Origin: an uncultured Clostridia bacterium
Lineage (GTDB): Bacteria; Bacillota; Clostridia; Christensenellales; Borkfalkiaceae
Length of the DNA stretch: 9,725 bases
Assembly (NCBI GenBank): GCA_947176445.1
Contig: CAMWQK010000019.1
Coordinates: 1 to 9,725, forward strand
Direction of reading: 5' to 3'
The first letter of the stretch is position 1; the number at the start of each line of letters is the position of its first letter. Made by a program: the position numbers and the translations under genes. Below, piece after piece: positions 1 to 4,544 of this stretch. The notes under the pieces are model-generated. The model was not told the DNA's origin and made no database searches. It saw nothing but the letters and a program-made list of their open reading frames with translations.

Positions 1-52
1 ACGCCGAAAGTACTCAGCGGGACACCGCTCGGGAGGATAGGTAGTTGCCACC
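1..52 (+). rRNA. rrf: 5S ribosomal RNA, 3' part
   Basis: This is the 3' part of a 5S rRNA, cut by the window start. It begins in the conserved CGCCGA region, continues through a hairpin (AGCGG-GACA-CCGCT, about 17-30), and ends with the typical GGGAG-GATAGGT-GTTGCC tail. The 3' boundary is approximate because helix I cannot be paired without the missing 5' end. It lies 6 nt upstream of a tRNA-Asn, an arrangement common at the end of rRNA operons in Firmicutes, so 16S and 23S genes are expected to the left. Confidence 0.85.
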
Positions 53-58
53 TTTTAT

Positions 59-134
59 TGCCCCTTAGCTCAGTCGGTAGAGCATGCGGCTGTTAACCGC
101 AGTGTCGACAGTTCGAGTCTGCCAGGGGCAGCCA
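59..134 (+). tRNA. tRNA-Asn (anticodon GTT)
   Basis: A complete cloverleaf with encoded CCA. The acceptor stem is 59-65 with 124-130, the D stem 68-71 with 80-83, and the anticodon stem 85-89 with 97-101. The loop is CTGTTAA, with anticodon GTT at 92-94. The T loop is 112-118, the discriminator base is G131 and CCA is 132-134. A first base of U and discriminator G are normal for tRNA-Asn. One oddity is an A108-C122 mismatch in the T stem where a G-C pair would be expected. It probably co-transcribes with the rRNA operon. Its last 21 nt recur exactly at 287-307. Confidence 0.93.
114..134 (+). repeat. 21-nt direct repeat, copy 1 (inside tRNA-Asn 3' end)
   Basis: This covers part of the T loop, the 3' T strand, the 3' acceptor strand, the discriminator and CCA of tRNA-Asn. 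An identical 21-nt copy is at 287-307, giving a period of 173 bp. The sequence contains a small inverted repeat, CTGCC-AGG-GGCAG, so each copy can form a hairpin outside the tRNA fold. Duplicated tRNA 3' ends are the hallmark of tRNA-targeted integration, but they can also come from partial tRNA duplication. Confidence 0.9.
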
Positions 135-142
135 CAAAAAAG

Positions 143-175
143 AAGAGCACTCCGAAAGGGAGTGCTTTTCTTTTT
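143..175 (+). terminator. Intrinsic terminator after tRNA-Asn
   Basis: Hairpin with GCACTCC (147-153) pairing GGAGTGC (159-165) across a GAAAG loop. It extends by A/G-T pairs outwards and is followed by a T-rich run to 175. It lies 8 nt after the tRNA CCA and should end the rRNA-tRNA transcript. Confidence 0.85.
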
Positions 176-286
176 GCACTGCTCTCGCAGTGCTGGAACT
201 TTACGAGTCTCCAGTGACGCGATTGGCGCGGTTTTTCAGACACCGCGCAACAATCGCTATTCCGTCGCAGATAAATCTGCTCCTTA
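176..286. other. Gene-free hairpin-rich segment between the two tRNA 3'-end copies
   Basis: I see no credible protein gene here. The segment is dense in inverted repeats. A perfect 7-bp stem with a TCTC loop lies at 176-193, and a possible stem CTGGA/TCCAG at 193-214. A long imperfect palindrome at 219-257 has a 14-bp stem with a 2-nt AA bulge around a TTTTCAGAC loop. A short stem GCAGA/TCTGC lies at 267-280. The 10-mer TTACGAGTCT occurs at 201-210 and 284-293. The core CGAGTCT therefore appears three times (114, 204, 287), spaced 90 and 83 bp, which is close to a tRNA length. It may be a degenerate tRNA array, a small structured RNA, or a recombination relic. Confidence 0.55.
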
Positions 287-307
287 CGAGTCTGCCAGGG
301 GCAGCCA
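287..307 (+). repeat. 21-nt direct repeat, copy 2 (orphan tRNA-Asn 3' end)
   Basis: Exact copy of bases 114-134 including the CCA, but with no tRNA 5' half upstream that I can fold. It is immediately followed by a second strong terminator. It could be a relic of a tandem tRNA gene, or an att-like scar left by an element that used the tRNA-Asn 3' end and was later lost. Confidence 0.85.
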
Positions 308-342
308 AATAGGAACGAGTTGAACTCGTTCCTATTTTTTTT
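307..342 (+). terminator. Intrinsic terminator after orphan tRNA 3' end
   Basis: A 12-bp stem (308-319 with 325-336) around a TTGAA loop, with GGAACGAG pairing CTCGTTCC. The 3' arm runs into a tract of eight T. It is a second rho-independent terminator only about 170 bp after the first. Confidence 0.9.
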
Positions 343-360
343 GTTCGATTATCATAAGCG

Positions 361-404
361 GAAAACACAAATAAAGCGGGGGTGCACGATTCGTGCGCCC
401 CCGC
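361..404 (-). terminator. Intrinsic terminator of the GH43 gene
   Basis: GC-rich hairpin, GCGGGGG (376-382) with CCCCCGC (398-404), plus inner pairing GCACG/CGTGC. Read on the minus strand it is followed by TTTATTTGTGTTTT. It lies about 16 nt past the GH43 stop codon. Together with the plus-strand terminator at 307-342 it separates two converging transcription units. Confidence 0.85.
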
Positions 405-419
405 GTAAGTTTATGATAT

Positions 420-1622
420 TTATTTGTTGTGATCTTTGAATTCGGTGTTGTACAGTTCGTCTTCGTCGAAGTCGAAGATCGGAGCGCCGTTGCGGTCGAA
501 CTTGATCTTCATGACGTGAGCGTGGCGGTTATAGTCGAGAAGCGAATCGCCCGTGATATCTTTGTAATCGCGGAAGTGCAGAACGCACAGCTGTTCGCCC
601 TCGTCGCCCTCTACAAAGCAGTTGTGTCCGGGACCGAAGATCTTGCGGCTGGGATCGGTTTTGAACACGGGCTGGGAATGTTTCGTCCAGTTTTCCAGAT
701 CCATCGGATCGTCCGATGCGTCCATTTCAAGAAGACCCATGCAGTATTCATATCCCGTCGCGGAAGCGGAGTACCCGACGAAGAGTTTGCCTGCGTGTTT
801 CATAACGGCAGGACCCTCGTTTACGGTTTCGCGCACTTTTTCCCAGCTGTATTCGGGTGTCGATAAGAGCAGAGGTTTTGTTTTGAGCTTCGTGGGTGTT
901 TCAAGCTCCGCAATATACAAGTTGGATACGGGGCGGATCTGTGCCCAGATCGCGTACCACTTGCCGCCCGTTTCAAACACCGTCATATCGAGCGACATAT
1001 TGTTGAAAGAGACGTTGTCGTCTGCGGTCTTTTCGATCACGCCCGCTTCGATCCATTCGTCGTGCATGGGATCGTCGCCGTTGAGGACGAGCGCGCAGCA
1101 CTTGATGTTCCAAAGGCTGCCCATGCTCCTTGCAAAATAGATGACCCACTGACCCATGACGTAGTGGATTTCGGGCGCCCAGACGTAGTGAGAAAATTGA
1201 TTATTTTTGGGACGCTCGTTTTCGGGAAGCGTCCATACGGTTTTGGGAACCGCAGCGGCAATCCCGTTCACGGAATCTGCGCAGGTGAGCTCAATGCGGT
1301 CGTATTCGGGATAAGACCCCGTAAAGTAATACGTGCCGTCGGTATGTTTATAGAGATAGGGGTCGGCGCGCAGCGTTACGAGGGGCGACTGATAGTCGCT
1401 CCCAACGCTCGGGGAAGAGACGTGCGTATCGGTGGCAATCGTCCGTTCCGTCCCGCTTGCTGTTTTTACCTCGGCGGAAGGGATCGCGCCCGTTTCGGTC
1501 ACGGCAGACTGTGCTGCGGGCACCTCTGCGGAACTGCTTTCTGCGTCGCCGCCGGAGCAATACAGCGCCGCGCTGCCGAGCGCCAGCGTGCAAGCTAACA
1601 GACATGAAAGACCTTTCTTCAT
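420..1622 (-). CDS. Exported glycoside hydrolase family 43 protein (arabinofuranosidase/xylosidase type)
   Basis: A five-bladed beta-propeller glycosidase, expected to hydrolyse alpha-L-arabinofuranosyl or beta-xylosyl linkages outside the cell. The N-terminus (MKK, then a hydrophobic stretch to about residue 21) is a signal peptide. Cys22 followed by SGGD resembles a lipoprotein Cys, but the preceding ALY is a poor lipobox. Residues 23-80 are a Ser/Thr/Ala/Glu-rich linker. The catalytic domain runs about 80-390. Candidate catalytic residues are D87 in RADPY (base), D212 in SLDMTVF (pKa modulator) and E269 in NEGPA (acid), with H333 in FGPGHN as the family's central metal-site His. WAPEIH (148-153) and the late NRHAHV also fit GH43. 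No CBM is visible. The start is supported by AAGGAGG at 1631-1637, 8 nt upstream. Subfamily and exact substrate cannot be read from sequence alone. It is transcribed away from the surface-protein operon and ends at its own terminator. Confidence 0.9.
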   Translation of the reverse strand: MKKGLSCLLACTLALGSAALYCSGGDAESSSAEVPAAQSAVTETGAIPSAEVKTASGTERTIATDTHVSSPSVGSDYQSPLVTLRADPYLYKHTDGTYYFTGSYPEYDRIELTCADSVNGIAAAVPKTVWTLPENERPKNNQFSHYVWAPEIHYVMGQWVIYFARSMGSLWNIKCCALVLNGDDPMHDEWIEAGVIEKTADDNVSFNNMSLDMTVFETGGKWYAIWAQIRPVSNLYIAELETPTKLKTKPLLLSTPEYSWEKVRETVNEGPAVMKHAGKLFVGYSASATGYEYCMGLLEMDASDDPMDLENWTKHSQPVFKTDPSRKIFGPGHNCFVEGDEGEQLCVLHFRDYKDITGDSLLDYNRHAHVMKIKFDRNGAPIFDFDEDELYNTEFKDHNK

Positions 1623-1649
1623 GCGATAATCCTCCTTATATACAGTACC

Positions 1650-1678
1650 ATCATAACACAGGTTTCAGAAAAAATCAA
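1650..1678 (-). promoter_or_regulatory. Predicted sigma-A promoter of the GH43 gene
   Basis: On the minus strand, TTGATT (1673-1678) and TATGAT (1650-1655) are separated by 17 nt, with an extended TG one base before the -10. Transcription would start near 1643, leaving a leader of about 20 nt that contains the AAGGAGG ribosome site. There is little room for a leader-based regulator. Confidence 0.75.
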
Positions 1679-1707
1679 TAGGTAAATGAGAAAATAATTG
1701 ATAAAAA

Positions 1708-1725
1708 ACAATAAATATTATTTGT
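1708..1725. promoter_or_regulatory. Imperfect AT-rich palindrome in the divergent promoter region
   Basis: Inner palindrome CAATAAATATTATTTG (1709-1724), with two mismatched positions out of eight pairs and one more outer A-T pair. It lies between the two divergent promoters, upstream of both. It could bind a repressor or activator shared by the GH43 gene and the surface operon. It is also flanked by TGATAAAA (1699-1706) and its inverse TTTTATCA (1729-1736). The region is AT-rich, so chance symmetry is possible. Confidence 0.3.
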
Positions 1726-1780
1726 GCTTTTTATCATAAAAAAAGGATATGTATTTTCTTATTTAATTTTCAAGTGCGTA

Positions 1781-1809
1781 TTGACAAACGCGGTTTTTGA
1801 TGATAAAAT
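1781..1809 (+). promoter_or_regulatory. Strong predicted sigma-A promoter of the surface-protein operon
   Basis: A perfect -35 TTGACA (1781-1786), a 17-nt spacer, and a -10 TAAAAT (1804-1809) with one deviation from consensus. The expected start is near 1816, giving a 5' leader of about 50 nt. The spacer contains AAAC-GCG-GTTT, a short inverted repeat that could be part of an operator. The 9-mer GTTTTTGAT occurs in the spacer/-10 edge (1793-1801) and again in the leader (1834-1842). Confidence 0.85.
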
Positions 1810-1865
1810 TAGCTAAATAGTTTTAATGTGACCGTTTTTGATCGGGAAATGATAAGGAGGATCAC

Positions 1866-4544
1866 ATGGGGAAAATCAAATTGCGTCTGGGCTTGATGCT
1901 CGGCGCGGCGTGCTTTGCGCTGTCGGCACTGGTTGGTGTCGCTCTGCCCGTAACCGCATCTGCGGACGGAGATACTGCGCCGAGCGCATTCAACGAAAAG
2001 CTGGTCGTCAAGTATAACTTAGACGAAACGTCAACGGGCAACGGCGCGAAACTCACGGCGTACAAGTGGGACAGCGACGCGCAGGAGTTCGTCGTCGACG
2101 CGAACGCGGCTGCGACCGTGCAGAATACCGTACAGAACAAAAGAGCCGGAACCGTCAGCTCAACGTCCGGCATCGACGGTACGGCTTTACAGTTTACGGG
2201 AAGCGCGCATGCAAGGGCGAATTTCCGCCTGCCCACCGGCGCAACGGGCATGACCGTCTCTATGTGGGTGAAGGACGTGAACTCGTACTGGTCGAGCCTC
2301 GTGGAATTCTGGAACGGCACGGACGGCGGCAGATTCGGCAAGGGCACCATGCAGGGCAACGGCGGCAGAAGAAACGAGGGCGACGCATGGTCGGCAAACT
2401 GCCCTGCGCACAGTTCCGCGACAATTGCTGCGGGTGGCGGCTGGGATTCCTTCGTCATCAAAGTGAACAGTAACGATAACGGTGGCGCTGCGGTCGACCC
2501 GATGGTCGCCGACACGTGGTATCAGGTCACGTATGCCTTGACGGCGACCGAGCTGAGAGCATACCGTAACGGCGAATTGAAGCAGACGTTCGACGGGGGA
2601 AATTCCGGAGACATTCTTGCTTCGATCATGCGCGCTGTTACGAGCAATAACGGCAAGTTGGGTATCCGTCTCGGTCTCGACGAGAACGACGGCGATATTC
2701 TCGATGATTTCCGCATCTATAACGGTGCAATGAGCACGGCGGAAGTGCAGTCGCTCTATGCCGAATATAAAGTCGATTACGATAAGGTCATCGATCTGAT
2801 TTCGGTTGCTCCCGAATATTACGAGATCGAGGGCGTCGGCTATCCCGATCTGCTGCTCGGCGGAGCAACGTCGGTGAGCGACGGCGCAGGCGGCACGAAG
2901 ACGGGCATTACGGAGACGGGTGTCACCTATTCCTACACCCCCGTCAGCGGCACTGCGACGACCGCAAAGGACAATACGGGCGTAGCGGTCACGCTCTCCA
3001 AGAACGGCATCGAGCGCACCGTCACGGTGAAGTTCCTTCGCAGACTCAACCTGAAGGCTGAGAGTCTTGGCTATCGGCTCGGCGAAGGGGAGCTCATTCC
3101 CATCGAGGTTCCCGAAGATCCGAACGAAGATATTATTGTAAAAGTAGCGGCGGGGAGTGATCTTTCAAACGTAGAGGTCCAGGCGACCGTCAAACAGTTT
3201 GAAGAGGACAGCAACGCGCAGCACTACACATCGTCGTCTACGTACAGCGCGAGCACGCACACCGCATTGGTGCGCTGCTCTTACAGTGCGTATGCGGGAT
3301 ACGATACGCTCTATACCGTCAAATTCGTAGAGAAGAGCACAACCCCGTTCGATACGATGACTGTTACGGGCGGCATGACCGCTCTGCAACTTACGCAGGC
3401 AAGCTTTCAGGAAAATACCGCAAGCGTTGCCGTGGAGAACGTAAGCAGCTTTACGCTGAACGTTTCGATTGCGTCTGCATCGGGCGCACAGCTCGCAGGC
3501 GGCGAGACGGAATTGACGCTCACGCAGAGCAATCTCGTCGGCGGCAAACTCGCGATCACGGTCGTCAACGAGAACGGCGGCTCTACCGTCTATTACTTAG
3601 TGCCCGTAGCGGCAACGCTGAGCGCGATCTCCATCGCTCCGTATGAGCTCAGCTTTGCGGCGGGAACGACGGAATATACCGTTACGGTGGGCACGGGCGA
3701 GGGCGTAAAGGTATACGATGCGCTCACCGCGACCGCGACGGATACAAACGCTACCGTGAGCAAGCGGTACGACAGGACGGAAAATACGATCACCCTCACC
3801 GTTACGGCGGCGGACGGTGTGACCGTTCAAACCTACGTAATCAAAATCAACGAGCTCGATAACGACGCAACGCTCTCTAAAATCGAGGTGGGCGGCATCG
3901 AGATCGCGGACTTCGATCCCGAAAAGACCGATTATACGGTAAAATATGCGGGAGAACTTCCTGCCGTCACCGTGAAGGCGACTTCGACTGCGGCGTTAGC
4001 GCCGAGCGTGGGCGCGGCGGACGCAAACGGCAAAGTGACGATCACCGTCACTGCGGAAAACGGCGCGACCAAGGAATACACGGTGACGCTCGTTAAAATC
4101 AGCAACGACGCGTCGCTCAAAAAGCTCCTGCTGAACGGTACGGAAATCACCCTCACGGGCAACACCGCCGAATATCGCGCGCCCCTCGGAACGAGGCTCG
4201 AAGCGCTCATCGTAACGGCGGAAACTGCGGACGGTGCGAGCGCCGTTTCCGATGTGGATAAGGACGGGAGCAAGATCGTGATTACCGTCACCGCTGAGGA
4301 CGGCACGACGGCAACGTACACCGTGAACGTGAACATTACCGCCGATGCAGACGAAGGAGGCGTGACGGAGGACAACAGTCCCAAGCCTGAATCCTCTCTG
4401 AACGGGGGAGCGATCGCGGGGATCGTGATCGCGGCGGTCGCTGTGGCTGCGGGAATTGCGGTCGGCGCATGGCTGATCGTGAGAATGATGAAAAAGAAAG
4501 CAGTGAGCGGAAATAAGGAAGAGGGGGAAAATCGCGATGAATAA
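1866..4544 (+). CDS. Exported LamG-like / cadherin-like beta-sandwich surface protein with C-terminal membrane anchor
   Basis: A large surface protein with no enzyme motif, probably a glycan- or matrix-binding protein. Residues 1-33 form a Sec signal peptide with likely cleavage after TASA. Residues about 43-300 resemble a LamG/concanavalin-like jelly roll: GIDGTALQF, MTVSMWVK, TWYQVTYAL, and the closing DDFRIYNGAMSTAEVQSLY. Residues about 310-490 are an unrecognised beta-rich region. Residues about 495-825 hold three clear and one degenerate beta-sandwich repeats of about 80 residues. They begin like NDATLSKIEVGG (668) and NDASLKKLLLNG (747), include FDPEKTDYTV, and end in GATKEYTVTLVK-type strands, as in the cadherin-like beta-sandwich family (PF12733 type). 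An acidic/Ser linker precedes a transmembrane helix (about 848-873) and a Lys-rich, then acidic cytoplasmic tail. There is no LPXTG motif. AAGGAGG at 1854-1860 supports the start. It is the first gene of the operon. Confidence 0.85.
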   Translation: MGKIKLRLGLMLGAACFALSALVGVALPVTASADGDTAPSAFNEKLVVKYNLDETSTGNGAKLTAYKWDSDAQEFVVDANAAATVQNTVQNKRAGTVSSTSGIDGTALQFTGSAHARANFRLPTGATGMTVSMWVKDVNSYWSSLVEFWNGTDGGRFGKGTMQGNGGRRNEGDAWSANCPAHSSATIAAGGGWDSFVIKVNSNDNGGAAVDPMVADTWYQVTYALTATELRAYRNGELKQTFDGGNSGDILASIMRAVTSNNGKLGIRLGLDENDGDILDDFRIYNGAMSTAEVQSLYAEYKVDYDKVIDLISVAPEYYEIEGVGYPDLLLGGATSVSDGAGGTKTGITETGVTYSYTPVSGTATTAKDNTGVAVTLSKNGIERTVTVKFLRRLNLKAESLGYRLGEGELIPIEVPEDPNEDIIVKVAAGSDLSNVEVQATVKQFEEDSNAQHYTSSSTYSASTHTALVRCSYSAYAGYDTLYTVKFVEKSTTPFDTMTVTGGMTALQLTQASFQENTASVAVENVSSFTLNVSIASASGAQLAGGETELTLTQSNLVGGKLAITVVNENGGSTVYYLVPVAATLSAISIAPYELSFAAGTTEYTVTVGTGEGVKVYDALTATATDTNATVSKRYDRTENTITLTVTAADGVTVQTYVIKINELDNDATLSKIEVGGIEIADFDPEKTDYTVKYAGELPAVTVKATSTAALAPSVGAADANGKVTITVTAENGATKEYTVTLVKISNDASLKKLLLNGTEITLTGNTAEYRAPLGTRLEALIVTAETADGASAVSDVDKDGSKIVITVTAEDGTTATYTVNVNITADADEGGVTEDNSPKPESSLNGGAIAGIVIAAVAVAAGIAVGAWLIVRMMKKKAVSGNKEEGENRDE

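Noticed and set aside
135..307. A complete integrative element between the tRNA-Asn repeats
   Set aside because: At 173 bp it is far too short to encode an integrase, and none is found elsewhere in the window. At most it is a scar or miniature relic.
84..323. 79-codon open frame over tRNA-Asn and the following hairpins
   Set aside because: It starts inside the tRNA, crosses a terminator and a palindrome, has no ribosome site, and gives a basic, featureless peptide.
1816..1865. Riboswitch in the leader of the surface operon
   Set aside because: The leader is only about 50 nt and AT-rich, with no stable stem or terminator/antiterminator pair that I can see.
1862..2515. Minus-strand open frame antisense to the LamG domain
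   Set aside because: It has no ribosome site and a low-complexity Ser/Ala/Pro/Val translation. It is opposite a well-supported gene.
4360..4544. LPXTG-type sortase anchor at the end of the LamG protein
   Set aside because: No LPXTG-like motif precedes the hydrophobic segment, and the tail after it is longer than a sortase signal. A plain transmembrane anchor fits better.
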